Source: Abditibacteriaceae bacterium (GTDB lineage Bacteria; Armatimonadota; Abditibacteriia; Abditibacteriales; Abditibacteriaceae). From it: DNA of 64,000 nt. This document shows, piece by piece, positions 9,019 through 17,251 of this stretch. The stretch is taken from NCBI GenBank assembly GCA_019239895.1, contig JAFAZH010000003.1:31698-95697 (forward strand), read 5' to 3'. The notes beneath the pieces were generated by a model. The model did not search any database, was not told the DNA's origin, and worked only from the letters and a program-made list of their open reading frames with translations. The position numbers were made by a program, and so were the translations under genes. Each line of letters begins with the position of its first letter. Position 1 is the first letter of the stretch.

Positions 9019-9258
9019 AGTTGATTCTCCCGGCTCATTCGTCTTTATATAAAGACTTCAAGCAACGTATTTAATATGGTTTCACTGAAATTAAAAATAA
9101 CGTATCGCCGACATATCCCTTACGGGCCAGCCTGTTATGCTAAAAGATAGTGAAGTTTAACTATATTTAGTTAGTAATATAATAACTGGTTAAGGGTGTG
9201 GCAAGGGGGTGGGGAGTAATTTGATTGATAATTTGTCTGATGCCAACCGGAACTGATG
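9019..9258. other. AT-rich non-coding upstream region
   Basis: About 240 bp of AT-rich sequence lies upstream of the minus-strand helix-turn-helix gene. It has TATATAAAG and several TAGTTA-like words but no ORF or clear promoter pair. It probably carries the promoter of that gene; nothing else is seen. Confidence 0.3.
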
Positions 9259-9259
9259 C

Positions 9260-9388
9260 ACACCCGCCGCTAAAGCAGCGGGCTGAACACAAAAAGCCCG
9301 GTGAACCGGGCTGGAGTCACCCACACGCCCTTTGGTAGCCCCGTTCAGGGGGCTTCCCTTTCAGCCCGCTGCTTTAGCGGCGGGTGTA
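9260..9388. repeat. inverted-repeat element (CCGCCGCTAAAGCAGCGGGC family), copy 1
   Basis: Outer arms CACCCGCCGCTAAAGCAGCG and CGCTGCTTTAGCGGCGGGTG, inner hairpins AAAGCCCGGTGAACCGGGCT and GCCCCGTTCAGGGGGC. The same element lies in opposite orientation at 54093-54212. Confidence 0.75.
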
Positions 9389-9393
9389 CGTCT

Positions 9394-9981
9394 CTAACCA
9401 GTTGAAGTGTGTGCGTCGGCTAATGGCGGCTCGGTCAGGTGCCCGCCGAGACTGGCTAATTCCGGGAGATCAATGCCCTGCGATCCCAGGAGGATGGTGA
9501 GTTGCCCGCCGTGATAGATGTCATGGCACATGATGCGCCAGAGTGTCCACTGCCGCGACACGGCATAAGTCTGGCCCCAGTAGGTGTGGCGGTAGGTTTG
9601 AAACAAGTCAGCCACCGTCCACTGGTTCAGCGTCTGCTCGACCATGCCCCAGGTGGCCTGCAACCAATGGGTAAGCTCCGCAGTTGTGATGGGGAAGTCG
9701 CTCTCCACAACGGAATGATGGCCCGTGGCGTCGGTCTTCCAGGCATTGCGTTGCTGCATCTGTTCCACCAGTTCCTCACTGCCAGGCGCATCCATGCGAT
9801 GGAACCAGTTAATGCGCCCTAAGCTGATGTGCCGCATAATCTCGCCCACCGAGCGCATCTCCGGCGCGGCCCGATAAGTCAAAGCTTCCGCTGGTGTTAG
9901 CTCTATAGTGTGGAGCAGACTGGTGTTAAAACCTTCCCAGCCTTCAAAGACGTGGTTGAGTAAGGGCGAAGCAGCATCCAT
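9394..9981 (-). CDS. DinB family protein
   Basis: 195 residues. The four-helix DinB/YfiT pattern is present: NHVFEGWEGFNTSLLHTIE, RSVGEIMRHISLGRINWFHR (first metal-binding His in MRHIS), and WRIMCHDIYHGGQLTILLG with the paired histidines HDxxHGGQ that close the nickel or zinc site. Family members are metal-dependent thiol or transfer enzymes, mostly without assigned substrate. Length fits the family. The start at 9981 begins MDAASPLLNHVF. Confidence 0.85.
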   Translation of the reverse strand: MDAASPLLNHVFEGWEGFNTSLLHTIELTPAEALTYRAAPEMRSVGEIMRHISLGRINWFHRMDAPGSEELVEQMQQRNAWKTDATGHHSVVESDFPITTAELTHWLQATWGMVEQTLNQWTVADLFQTYRHTYWGQTYAVSRQWTLWRIMCHDIYHGGQLTILLGSQGIDLPELASLGGHLTEPPLADAHTSTG

Positions 9982-10010
9982 TTGATGGCCTTTCTAAAGT
10001 CTAACCTTTA

Positions 10011-10301
10011 TCATAGTCGTTTGAATGTGTTCAGCAGCACTCGTCCGCAGCCAATAATAAACACGGATGAAATGCCACTGGCCAGGGCAAGAACAACCCA
10101 TAGCCAGGTGACGCCTATGCTCACTTTACGGCCTGCAAAGATGGTGATGTCTAGGAAAGGGTTGCTTATGATGGTGATGGGCAAACCTCGCAGAGCAGCC
10201 GCAGCGGAAAGCATCTGAGCATACTGGCACGCAGCCAACAGCAATGGTGCTGCTAACGCGCCGATAGTAAAGGAGCGAACGCACCAGCCTCTATTAGCCA
10301 T
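10011..10301 (-). CDS. small membrane protein, unknown
   Basis: 96 residues from the ATG at 10301, chosen over 10319 because AGGAAATA lies just before it. Two hydrophobic segments, RSFTIGALAAPLLLAACQYA and VTWLWVVLALASGISSVFII, flank a polar loop. No family recognised. It sits between DinB and cupin genes on the same strand. Confidence 0.55.
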   Translation of the reverse strand: MANRGWCVRSFTIGALAAPLLLAACQYAQMLSAAAALRGLPITIISNPFLDITIFAGRKVSIGVTWLWVVLALASGISSVFIIGCGRVLLNTFKRL

Positions 10302-10327
10302 TATTTCCTGTTCGAGCAACCTCTTTA

Positions 10328-10837
10328 TTAGCTCTTATCGGCTGGGGCAGGTGGGGCAAAAGTGTCGTGCTTTTCGCCCAGGGCGACGTATTTGCTCATG
10401 TCCGATGGGGGCCATGTCGGTTCCTGACCCATCCAATCTATCAACTCCTCCATGTAATGCTCAAAGCCGCCGGGGGAAGTGAGCACCAGAAACTTGGTCG
10501 GCTCTACAACGGGGTTATGCCAGCTATGCACCACGCGGCGGGGGATCATCACAAAGGAACCTGTCCCGGCCTCAATGGCCTGGTCGCCCATGTTCACTGC
10601 CAGCCGCCCTTCGAGGATATAGAACGCTTCAATCGTCTCTTTATGCCAGTGGGGTGGCACCCCGCGGAAACTGGGCGGGGATAGATATTCCAGCAGCGAC
10701 CACTGGCCATCTGTATCGGCACGGCCCGCTTTATACAGCAGATGCACGCCCATCGTTTCCAGGGGCTGGATAGAAGGTGAAGTTGCACCGGGTAAAAGGA
10801 AGAAGCCGTTTTGTAATGCGTTATTTTGCGTTTCCAT
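10328..10837 (-). CDS. cupin domain protein
   Basis: 169 residues. Cupin motif 1 is PHWHKETIEAFYILEGRL (His, His, Glu) and motif 2 is GSFVMIPRRVVHSWHNP, so a single metal-binding beta barrel of the quercetinase-like type is expected. The N-terminus ETMGVHLLYKAGRADTDGQW matches hypothetical cupins often described as quercetin dioxygenase-like. Actual substrate unknown. Confidence 0.85.
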   Translation of the reverse strand: METQNNALQNGFFLLPGATSPSIQPLETMGVHLLYKAGRADTDGQWSLLEYLSPPSFRGVPPHWHKETIEAFYILEGRLAVNMGDQAIEAGTGSFVMIPRRVVHSWHNPVVEPTKFLVLTSPGGFEHYMEELIDWMGQEPTWPPSDMSKYVALGEKHDTFAPPAPADKS

Positions 10838-10883
10838 AATAGTCGCTTAGTCTAAAAAGGGAGAAACTGAAAATGCAAGCGGG

Positions 10884-11831
10884 TTAAGGGGCTGGTACGG
10901 TTGTTGGCGCGGTTACAGGTGCGGTTGCCGCTGGGGGTGGCCCGTCAGCGGGGGCGTTGTCTATGGCGGAGAGTGGAGAGTCATAAGGATCAGCGCCGAA
11001 GTCATAATTGAACGCTCCGTAAATTTGATCGCGTGGTTGAACCGAAGCATCGTTGTAGCGAAAATAGCCCAGTTGGAACGACGCTTTATTGTCTACATAC
11101 CAGACGATACTGGGAGCCAGGGCGCTGAGGCTTGACTTGCCAGAATAGAAATCCACCGCGAAGCGAAAGTTTCTGGCGATTTGTTTATCATAACCCAGTT
11201 GCAGGTAGGTGCGTGCGGCGTTACCCGCCGGTGTCGCCAGGAAAGCGCGAGTGGCTAACGAATGCGCAAGACCCACATGGATGCGCCCGAAACCGAAGGT
11301 GCGAGAGCCTACCAGATAAAGCACATCTTTGGGAGCCGTGCTATTGCCTGTGCCAGGGTTGCCGCGTGACCCAAAAGCGCGCAGTCCCATAACCAGCCTG
11401 GTGACAGTCGGGCCTGTGGTATCAACCTTATTGTAGATTTGCGTCTTGACATTAAACGCGAGGCGATTACGCGGCGAGACGCCAGTGAGCGGCGCGGGCA
11501 GGTATTCAATGCCGATGTCACTGCGCCCGAAAAGTCCATCACGATCCGGCCCCAGGCCGTAGTTCAGTCCCGCCGAGGCGAACGTGGTGTTACGAAAGCT
11601 GCCCGTGACAATATCAGAATCGAGATGCACGTTGCCGCGACGATAAATATCCGTTGAGGGATATAGCGTTAAAGTTGCAGGTGCGGCCTTGGCAGATGGT
11701 GGCGTAGCGCATAACGCCGCTCCCAGAGTTACGCCTACCAAACTGCGCCGTGCCCACTGCACCCCCTGCTCACCGATCCACACTGTGGCCTGACTGCCAC
11801 CCTGGTTACGACTACTGTGTTGATGCTGCAA
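10884..11831 (-). CDS. putative outer-membrane beta-barrel protein
   Basis: 315 residues from a TTG start with GGTGGAG upstream. A twin-arginine-like WARRSLVGVTLGAALCATPP leader ends near AKA. The rest alternates polar and hydrophobic residues in strands such as IGIEYLPAPL, RFAVDFYSGKS, SIVWYVDNKASFQLGYFRYN and IYGAFNYDFG, as in porin-like barrels. The C-terminal 35 residues are Ala/Pro/Thr rich rather than ending in Phe. Family not recognised. Confidence 0.5.
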   Translation of the reverse strand: MQHQHSSRNQGGSQATVWIGEQGVQWARRSLVGVTLGAALCATPPSAKAAPATLTLYPSTDIYRRGNVHLDSDIVTGSFRNTTFASAGLNYGLGPDRDGLFGRSDIGIEYLPAPLTGVSPRNRLAFNVKTQIYNKVDTTGPTVTRLVMGLRAFGSRGNPGTGNSTAPKDVLYLVGSRTFGFGRIHVGLAHSLATRAFLATPAGNAARTYLQLGYDKQIARNFRFAVDFYSGKSSLSALAPSIVWYVDNKASFQLGYFRYNDASVQPRDQIYGAFNYDFGADPYDSPLSAIDNAPADGPPPAATAPVTAPTTVPAP

Positions 11832-11997
11832 ACTCCACCCCTCATCCTCTTATTTTTCCAACTATTTGGCTGCGACTAATCCCGCCTTGAATCGCTCACA
11901 TCTTAACCCAAGTCACGGTGTGTGACAAGAGGAAGCGGGGCTAAAAACGCAGCAAGGGAAAGCTGAGTCTCAAACAAGTATCGCTCACAAATCTGTA

Positions 11998-12894
11998 TCA
12001 GTGCGTGGCGTCAGGGCGCACAAAAGGCGGCTGCACGCTCGTGTCGGTCAGCAGCCCGTAGCAGCGGGGACGGCGGTAGGCGTTGCCCCAAGTTTCGCGC
12101 TGGCGATAGGCGCGGATGCTGTCCAGGTCGAACTCGGCGAGGTAGATACCCTCACGCTCGCCAGCTTCGATAATCAGGGTATCGCGGGGTGATCCATCGG
12201 GTTGGCTGTAAGCGACGGCATCCACCGCGATGGAGTGGCCGTTGTTTTGAGGGGCGGCGTAGTTGGTCATGGCGACCCCCACCATGTTCTCAAAGGCGCG
12301 GGCGCGGAACTGGCCCAGCCGTCCGACATCAAGGATGCAGGCGTTGGGCGTGAGGATAATTTCAGCGCCTTGCAGCATCAGAATGCGCGCGCTTTCGGGG
12401 AACTCGCGGTCATAGCAAATCATAAAGCCGATCTGCACCGGGCCGCCTGCCGTTTGCAGCGTGGCGATGGGGAAGTCTTCACCCGGCGTCAGCACACACT
12501 CCGCATCAAACTCGCAGGTATGCACTTTGGCATAGGTGAGCACAATGGCTCCCGTGCGGTCAATCAACGAGACCGAGTTGCGCGGTGCCCCGCTCCACTG
12601 TTCGAGGTAAGTCAGGGCTATGGCCATCTGGAGTTCGCGGGCCAGGGCTTGAAAATGCGTGATAAAAGCATCGTCGTGGCCAATCGCCTGTTGCTGCCAC
12701 TGTGCCCGCTCTTCGCTTGCTGCCGGGTCGGGCAGGGAATAGCCGATGTTCCACATCTCCGGGAAGAGCGCAATATCAGCGCCCATCGCCCCGGCGCGGC
12801 GACAGAACTCTTCGCCTTTGACCCGGTTGGCTGCTTGGTCGTTGCCACAGGCTGTCATCTGCAAGAGGGCGACGTTGATGAGGTGGTGGGGCAT
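11998..12894 (-). CDS. carbon-nitrogen hydrolase (nitrilase superfamily)
   Basis: 298 residues with the full catalytic triad of the nitrilase fold: Glu46 in LFPEMWNIGY, Lys123 in AKVHTCEFD and Cys160 in GFMICYDREFPESARIL. Spacing agrees with the family. Members hydrolyse nitriles, amides or carbamoyl compounds; an amidase is most likely but the substrate is not visible. Begins MPHHLINVALLQM, typical of the class. Confidence 0.9.
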   Translation of the reverse strand: MPHHLINVALLQMTACGNDQAANRVKGEEFCRRAGAMGADIALFPEMWNIGYSLPDPAASEERAQWQQQAIGHDDAFITHFQALARELQMAIALTYLEQWSGAPRNSVSLIDRTGAIVLTYAKVHTCEFDAECVLTPGEDFPIATLQTAGGPVQIGFMICYDREFPESARILMLQGAEIILTPNACILDVGRLGQFRARAFENMVGVAMTNYAAPQNNGHSIAVDAVAYSQPDGSPRDTLIIEAGEREGIYLAEFDLDSIRAYRQRETWGNAYRRPRCYGLLTDTSVQPPFVRPDATH

Positions 12895-12899
12895 AGTCT

Positions 12900-12997
12900 T
12901 ATAGGAGACTGGTTGCTGGAGGCTGGATACTCAATCCTCCGTCCTCGATCTTCTATTCCCTATCCGTGTCCATCTGTGTTCATCGGTGGTTCCCTAT
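12900..12997. repeat. dispersed repeat, copy 2 (TCCATCTGTGTTCATCGGTGG family)
   Basis: Same family and orientation as 3985-4077. Its right part encodes the last residues (PPMNTDGHG) of the adjacent minus-strand hypothetical protein, so the element forms the present 3' end of that gene. Confidence 0.6.
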
Positions 12998-13316
12998 TTT
13001 GATCTTGCTCCTGCTGGCGGGCTTTGATTTCCGCCGTGTGGTGACCCCACACAATATAGCGTCTGTCGTTTTTGAAGTTAATATAAGTCACGTCATAATG
13101 GCGCGAGCGGAGTATCCACGGCACGGCACGGAAGATGCCATCTCTGGACTCGGCAACCCAGTGCGGCTCGAATTCGATGTAGCGTTCGGAGCCATAGAGC
13201 GGGTCGGTGAATATCTCGTAGCGCAGTTTAGTAGTCTGCTCCGGTGTTGGCCCCACCGCAGTTGGCCCCGGCGCAGTTGACTCCGCCGCTTTGTTCTCAT
13301 CTTGTCGTGTATCCAT
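12960..13316 (-). CDS. hypothetical protein
   Basis: 118 residues from MDTRQDENKAAEST, preferred over the ATG at 13352. After a charged, Pro-rich leader, a compact domain reads YEIFTDPLYGSERYIEFEPH then WVAESRDGIFRAVPWI and RSRHYDVTYINFKNDRRYIV. No family recognised. The C-terminal tail comes from a dispersed repeat. Confidence 0.55.
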   Translation of the reverse strand: MDTRQDENKAAESTAPGPTAVGPTPEQTTKLRYEIFTDPLYGSERYIEFEPHWVAESRDGIFRAVPWILRSRHYDVTYINFKNDRRYIVWGHHTAEIKARQQEQDQNREPPMNTDGHG

Positions 13317-13364
13317 GCCTTCAGTGTAGGCAGCAGGGCGAACCGGGCACAAGGCTTTAGAGCA

Positions 13365-13880
13365 TCATGAAAGAGGTGGCTCACTCAGTAAGTCATCGAG
13401 GTTGAGGGGATGGGTAAACATCGCCAGATTACCATCCGGTGTCATGGGCCATTCCTCTTGGGGACGATCCCAATACAACTCGACGCCGTTCTCATCCGGG
13501 TCACGCAGATAGAGGGCTTCGCTGACGCCGTGATCCGCCGCGCCGTCGAGTTGAATGCCAGCCGCCATCAAGCGACGCAACGCATCGGCGAGGGCCAGGC
13601 GGGTGGGGTAGAGAATCGCCAGGTGATACAGCCCGGTCGTGCCCGGTGGCGGTGGCGAACCGCCCTGGCTTTCCCAGGTATTAAGCCCGATATGGTGATG
13701 ATAGCCGCCTGCCGCAATAAAGGCCGCACTGAGGCCAAAGCGTTGCCTCAGTTCAAAGCCCAGCACGCCGCAATAAAAATCGAGGGCACGCTCTAAATGG
13801 GCGACTTTAAGATGGACATGGCCGATGCGAGTTTGTGGGTCAATAGGACGAGTCGTTGCATTGCGGGTTGTGGCTGTCAT
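13365..13880 (-). CDS. VOC family protein (catechol-2,3-dioxygenase-like)
   Basis: 171 residues: IGHVHLKVAHLERALDFYCG opens the first glyoxalase-fold module with its metal His; GGYHHHIGLNTWES and the later ENGVELYWDRPQEEW supply the second His and the Glu. This matches the CatE-like ring-cleavage or glyoxalase group. The substrate is not determined. Confidence 0.88.
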   Translation of the reverse strand: MTATTRNATTRPIDPQTRIGHVHLKVAHLERALDFYCGVLGFELRQRFGLSAAFIAAGGYHHHIGLNTWESQGGSPPPPGTTGLYHLAILYPTRLALADALRRLMAAGIQLDGAADHGVSEALYLRDPDENGVELYWDRPQEEWPMTPDGNLAMFTHPLNLDDLLSEPPLS

Positions 13881-14091
13881 AGAGGGTTTCCCTTGGGCTG
13901 GCTAATGAGGTGGCATCATTGCTTTTCGCTGAGCCTCTTTGACTCAAAGTATGCCGTATGGTGGGGCCACTCACAACAGGCTGATACAGCAACTATACTT
14001 TAACGTCTATGATAATGGCTGCTAAAGTAACCTGGGTTTGGCCTGTCCTGTGCTGCGGACAATTATACAATGGATCTTCCATTTAATTATG

Positions 14092-14296
14092 CGACTCGGT
14101 GGCGAGCATCCACAAGCTGGCGGAGCGCAAAAAGTCATGGTGGCGCAGGGAATGCTCCAAGTCCATCACGCCAGCGTCCGCGCCAACTGGTCGCCGGGGT
14201 GTGCCTCTAACCAGTCGTCACGCCAGAGACCCTCCAGGCGATCCAGCATGGTATGGCCGACTTGGACAACGCAAAATCCATTGGGACAGCGAACAT
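14092..14296 (-). pseudogene. 5' fragment of a GNAT acetyltransferase, relic of the gene at 37506-37991
   Basis: The minus strand from ATG 14296 aligns base by base with the first 65 or so codons of the intact GNAT gene at 37.5 kb, for example GTTGTCCAAGT, CTCTGGCGTGA and CACACCC. Reading the best frame gives VVQVGHTMLDRLEGLWRDDW then LEAHPGDQ, as in the intact gene, before frameshifts; homology stops near 14092. It has its own attC immediately upstream, so it was once the same cassette family. Confidence 0.75.
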
Positions 14297-14339
14297 GATA
14301 ACACTCACTGTCGGTTGAAGCACCGGCAAGAGCCGCTTC

Positions 14340-14413
14340 GCCGAACGTTATAGGCAGTCGCGCTCGGCGGAGGCACGAAGCCGGAAAGCGTCCGTTGCAG
14401 CGCCTGATTGAGC
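14340..14413. repeat. attC site 1 (distal array end)
   Basis: Plus-strand boxes GCCGAAC ... ATTGAGC with TCCGTTGCAGCGCCTGATTG between. It follows the stop of the minus-strand cassette gene at 14427 by 13 bp, as attC should. Confidence 0.75.
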
Positions 14414-14426
14414 CGCTGTTTGCAAA

Positions 14427-14747
14427 CTACCTCCACCTGGCATAGAACCTTATAGTTAGTTTTACCAATAGTAGGTAAGCCAGCGTATTATACCAGCCGA
14501 GTAGCACCGCACACATTAAGCAATTTAACCCGAAGGCGGGCCATATTAAGATACCTGTAACCGTGCGAAATGTTCTGATTTCTAACAAATCTCGATGCCA
14601 GAGATCAGTCGACATGGCATTGGATGATTTTATGGGGGCGGCGGGGCTGGCATGTCGCTGCTGCCGCCATTGCGCTTCCAGCGATGAGGTAAAGATGATG
14701 TAGATGGGTAAAATCACTAACCAAACTTGGTAGTCGTGTAGCTGCAT
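14427..14747 (-). CDS. integron cassette: small membrane protein, unknown
   Basis: 106 residues, MQLHDYQVWLVILPIYIIF onward. Hydrophobic segments at residues 8-21 and 63-97 (including AFGLNCLMCAVLLGWYNTLA) predict two or three membrane spans with a polar middle. No family recognised. The ORF occupies nearly the whole space between attC 2 and attC 1, with the stop 13 bp from attC 1, the standard one-gene cassette layout. No promoter is evident; it would depend on read-through. Confidence 0.65.
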   Translation of the reverse strand: MQLHDYQVWLVILPIYIIFTSSLEAQWRQQRHASPAAPIKSSNAMSTDLWHRDLLEIRTFRTVTGILIWPAFGLNCLMCAVLLGWYNTLAYLLLVKLTIRFYARWR

Positions 14748-14793
14748 ATAGCTCTCTTTATACCATTACAGACCTATAGCCCATCGCGCAGCG

Positions 14794-14872
14794 GCCCAAC
14801 GCTTAGCTCAGCCGCGGCTTGGAGCGCAGCAACGTGGAGCGGAAAGCTGTCCGTTGCAGCGTTTGGTTGAGC
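14794..14872. repeat. attC site 2
   Basis: 79 bp, plus-strand boxes GCCCAAC (14794) and GTTGAGC (14866), fitting RYYYAAC and GTTRRRY. Flanked by GCGCAGCG and followed by CGCTGT, which recur at the sister sites. Arms are complementary with a variable centre. Confidence 0.92.
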
Positions 14873-14878
14873 CGCTGT

Positions 14879-15427
14879 CTACTTCTTAGCGTAATTTGGT
14901 CTTTGCAGTAACGCAAAATCTACCAGTTTGAGATATTGCCTACTGATAACTGCTCCAAAAGCTACTCCACTGATGACTCCTAGTAATACGCTTATCATAA
15001 TCCACGTTGCGGATACAGCGGAAGCTATCAGAATTCCACCAATGGCTGCACTAAACAAGGGCACAAGTGAAGCCAGTAGACAGCGGCTTAGAAACATTGT
15101 TTCACGGCGGCTCATTTGTTTGCCATATTCTTGCCTAAGTGTTTTCCATTCAAGCGAATGTTCAGCCGGAAGATTAGGAAACTCATGCTGCAAAATATAA
15201 CGGCGGATTCGGCTACAGATGAAAGCTATACCAAGAAACGGGAGTGTTACTAAAAGGCCAGGAGACTCATAAAGAGGTATAGTGGGAGCAGCGCCTAAAA
15301 TACCGATAAGGGGTGCCGCACCTAAGATTCCGAAAGCTAAACCCATTTCAGCCATGTAGGAGAAGGCAATGATCTGGTTTATTTCAGAAGAGGGAAGTCT
15401 CATTTCGCTCTTTAAGTATATAGCCAC
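14879..15427 (-). CDS. integron cassette: multi-pass membrane protein, unknown
   Basis: 182 residues. Hydrophobic stretches at about 28-50 (GLAFGILGAAPLIGILGAAP), 57-73, 118-137 and 139-160 (WIMISVLLGVISGVAFGAV) suggest four membrane spans around a cytoplasmic loop rich in Glu and Arg. No family recognised. The stop is 7 bp from attC 2. Base composition is richer in A/T than the surrounding chromosomal genes, as expected for a mobile cassette. Confidence 0.7.
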   Translation of the reverse strand: MAIYLKSEMRLPSSEINQIIAFSYMAEMGLAFGILGAAPLIGILGAAPTIPLYESPGLLVTLPFLGIAFICSRIRRYILQHEFPNLPAEHSLEWKTLRQEYGKQMSRRETMFLSRCLLASLVPLFSAAIGGILIASAVSATWIMISVLLGVISGVAFGAVISRQYLKLVDFALLQRPNYAKK

Positions 15428-15446
15428 TTCAAAGTATTGCGCAGCG

Positions 15447-15519
15447 GCCCAACGCTAAGCTCAGCCACCCTGGAAGGAGCGCAGCGACTGGAAGGGTCGG
15501 TTGCAGCGTTTGGTTGAGC
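15447..15519. repeat. attC site 3
   Basis: 73 bp, boxes GCCCAAC and GTTGAGC with AGCTCAGCC and CGGTTGCAGCGTTTG forming the inner arms. Confidence 0.92.
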
Positions 15520-15549
15520 CGCTGTTATTTGGTAAGACTTCTCTGACCA

Positions 15550-15963
15550 TTACATGGGAGCAGGTGCTAAAATTGGTTTCCTGTTACCATCGAAGCGAGA
15601 AGCTGTCCAAGTGCCGTGATGTAGAGCTACGAATTGAACACGAGCCTCGTCTACATTGTAAGCCAGGCTGGTGTTACATGAATTAGCATCACAAAATGTG
15701 TTCTTTATGAGTTTGGCCTGACGATTATATTCTATTACGTCTGTACTGTAAGGGCCACTATAACGCACAATAAATTTATTAATATAAGGATGCGTTCGCA
15801 GTTCAAGAGCTAAGCGTGCCACTGCAAGTTCGTCGGCATGGAGCAGATCATTGTAAGTTCCTAAATTGACCTCAACGGACGATCTTAACCAGCAAAGCAG
15901 CAAAGCTAAAACCGCTATAGTTCCGCACGCCAAGAATGACCAGAGAGAGAATGGCTTTTTCAT
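15550..15963 (-). CDS. integron cassette: exported protein, unknown
   Basis: 137 residues. The N-terminal segment SLWSFLACGTIAVLALLLCW is a signal or anchor; the remaining 110 residues are polar and likely periplasmic, with a cysteine pair (FCDANSCNTS) that could form a disulfide. No family recognised. Located between attC 4 and attC 3, stop 30 bp from attC 3. Confidence 0.65.
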   Translation of the reverse strand: MKKPFSLWSFLACGTIAVLALLLCWLRSSVEVNLGTYNDLLHADELAVARLALELRTHPYINKFIVRYSGPYSTDVIEYNRQAKLIKNTFCDANSCNTSLAYNVDEARVQFVALHHGTWTASRFDGNRKPILAPAPM

Positions 15964-16015
15964 TTGGCTTGTTCGTGATACAAAAATGGGCCTGCACCAG
16001 TGACCCTGCGCAGCG

Positions 16016-16094
16016 GCCCAACGTCAAGCTCAGCGGCGCTTAGAGGCGAAGTGTAACGAAGCCGGAAAGCGTCCGTTGCGGCGTTTGGTTGAGC
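16016..16094. repeat. attC site 4
   Basis: 79 bp, boxes GCCCAAC and GTTGAGC; preceded by GCGCAGCG and followed by CGCTGTC. Confidence 0.92.
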
Positions 16095-16101
16095 CGCTGT
16101 C

Positions 16102-16400
16102 TTACTGGTTGGGAGGTGACTTAAAGTAGTTGAGAATCTGGGGCTTAATACCGATAATCAGACCCACAACGGCACTGTCCAAAGCAACCAAGTAAGGCAG
16201 GCTCTTAGCCAGTGCCGCCGTGCCTGGTGTCCAATCACCGCCAGCAGTACAAGGAGTGCTGCGGGCGAGACTATATAGCCTACCACCCCACCCAAGATAA
16301 AACCGACAAGGCCACGTATCAGGCTATAAACGATAGGGACAAAGCGCCATGCTCTGGGTGCATTTAGGTCTTTATCTTCTCCCCGCTCGGCATTATCCAT
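16102..16400 (-). pseudogene. integron cassette: frameshifted small membrane protein
   Basis: From ATG 16400 the frame MDNAERGEDKDLNAPRAWRF then VPIVYSLIRGLVGFILGGVV and GYIVSPAALLVLL is open, but it then turns into an arginine- and tryptophan-rich tail ending at 16158. A shift of one frame near 16250 gives GDWTPGTAALAKSLPYLVAL then DSAVVGLIIGIKPQILNYF and KSPPNQ, ending at TAA 16102, 8 bp from attC 4 as in the other cassettes. The gene was probably a two-span membrane protein broken by a single-base indel, or the read has an error there. Confidence 0.6.
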
Positions 16401-16460
16401 AGGTATGTTGCCTACTTGTCAGGAAATGGAGTATGCCACGCCACCAAGTTGCGCGCAGCG

Positions 16461-16548
16461 GCCCAACGCTCAGGTCAGCCGCGCCGCAGGTGAAGCGTAG
16501 CGGAACCGGAGGCGTCGGTTGCACCGCCTGGTTGGGCCGTTGTTGAGC
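16461..16548. repeat. attC site 5, with doubled right box
   Basis: Left box GCCCAAC at 16461. Two overlapping right ends occur, GTTGGGC at 16531 and GTTGAGC at 16542, the second 5 bp from the cassette stop codon. Confidence 0.88.
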
Positions 16549-16552
16549 CGCT

Positions 16553-17149
16553 TCATTCTCCAAATCTTTCTTCGGCGCCGTCCGCGTGAAAAAAGCTGAA
16601 CTGATAAATATCCTCATGGTCAGTCGCCGCAACCGCTCGGTGCCAAGCATCATGGTCAGGCAACTGCTTGGAGAGGACTCCAAATAAGAAGTGAAAAAGA
16701 AAGAGGGCCATTGCGGTTGTATCAGGCCCGGTGCGGCAACCTATATAGGCGGATACATCTCCCGCCAAGAATGCTTCAGCCATTGCTTTGTTACCACCAT
16801 AGCAACTGAACGAAAATACGGTACAGCCTGGTAATTTTGTATGCTCACAGATAGCCTCCGGCGGCATTAAATCATTATGCAACATGGACGTATCAACAGG
16901 CACTCCGTAATCACCAAAATGCAGTCCGTCCTTCGTGCCATGTCCCATAATAATCATGTAACGTGGGGCGTTTTCGCCTTGTTCTATAACCTTGATAAAG
17001 TCGGCTGGCGTTCCGATGTGATGCACTACGACGACGCAATTCAAAGCTTCAAGCATAGCGCGGATGAATTCTGTGCCCCATCCAGAGACATTCACCACTG
17101 AAACGGGACAGCGGGGAACACTAAATTCTGTATCTACAGGTTTCCACAT
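16553..17149 (-). CDS. integron cassette: caspase-fold-like protein
   Basis: 198 residues from ATG 17149. YMIIMGHGTKDGLHFG places a His (His70) after a hydrophobic strand and before Gly, and TVFSFSCYGGNKAMAEAFL places a Cys (Cys116) after the next strand followed by GG. This His-Gly plus Ser-Cys arrangement is that of clan CD cysteine peptidases and CHAT domains. Later AYIGCRTGPDTTAMALFLF resembles the loop after the catalytic Cys in those families. No exact family assigned; protease activity is an inference. The stop lies 5 bp from attC 5. The longer ORF start at 17233 reads back into attC 6 and is rejected. Confidence 0.65.
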   Translation of the reverse strand: MWKPVDTEFSVPRCPVSVVNVSGWGTEFIRAMLEALNCVVVVHHIGTPADFIKVIEQGENAPRYMIIMGHGTKDGLHFGDYGVPVDTSMLHNDLMPPEAICEHTKLPGCTVFSFSCYGGNKAMAEAFLAGDVSAYIGCRTGPDTTAMALFLFHFLFGVLSKQLPDHDAWHRAVAATDHEDIYQFSFFHADGAEERFGE

Positions 17150-17191
17150 GATGCAATAGTATAGAACGCGCAGCCAAGTCGCGCGCAAGCG

Positions 17192-17246
17192 GCCCAACGC
17201 CAAGCTCACCCGCCCTGGAAGGGTCGGTTGCACTGCCTGGTTGAGC
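17192..17246. repeat. attC site 6 (short)
   Basis: 55 bp, boxes GCCCAAC and GTTGAGC with CAAGCTCACC / GGTCGGTTGCACTGCCTG. The shortest complete site in this array. Confidence 0.9.
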
Positions 17247-17251
17247 CGCTG

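Noticed and set aside
12202..13002. Plus-strand ORF of 266 residues
   Set aside because: It is antisense to the nitrilase gene, which has an intact catalytic triad.
16393..16683. ORF with NQAVQPTP-type sequence over attC 5
   Set aside because: It is an attC translation and overlaps two better-supported cassette genes. The same applies to 44365-44604 and 62275-62550.
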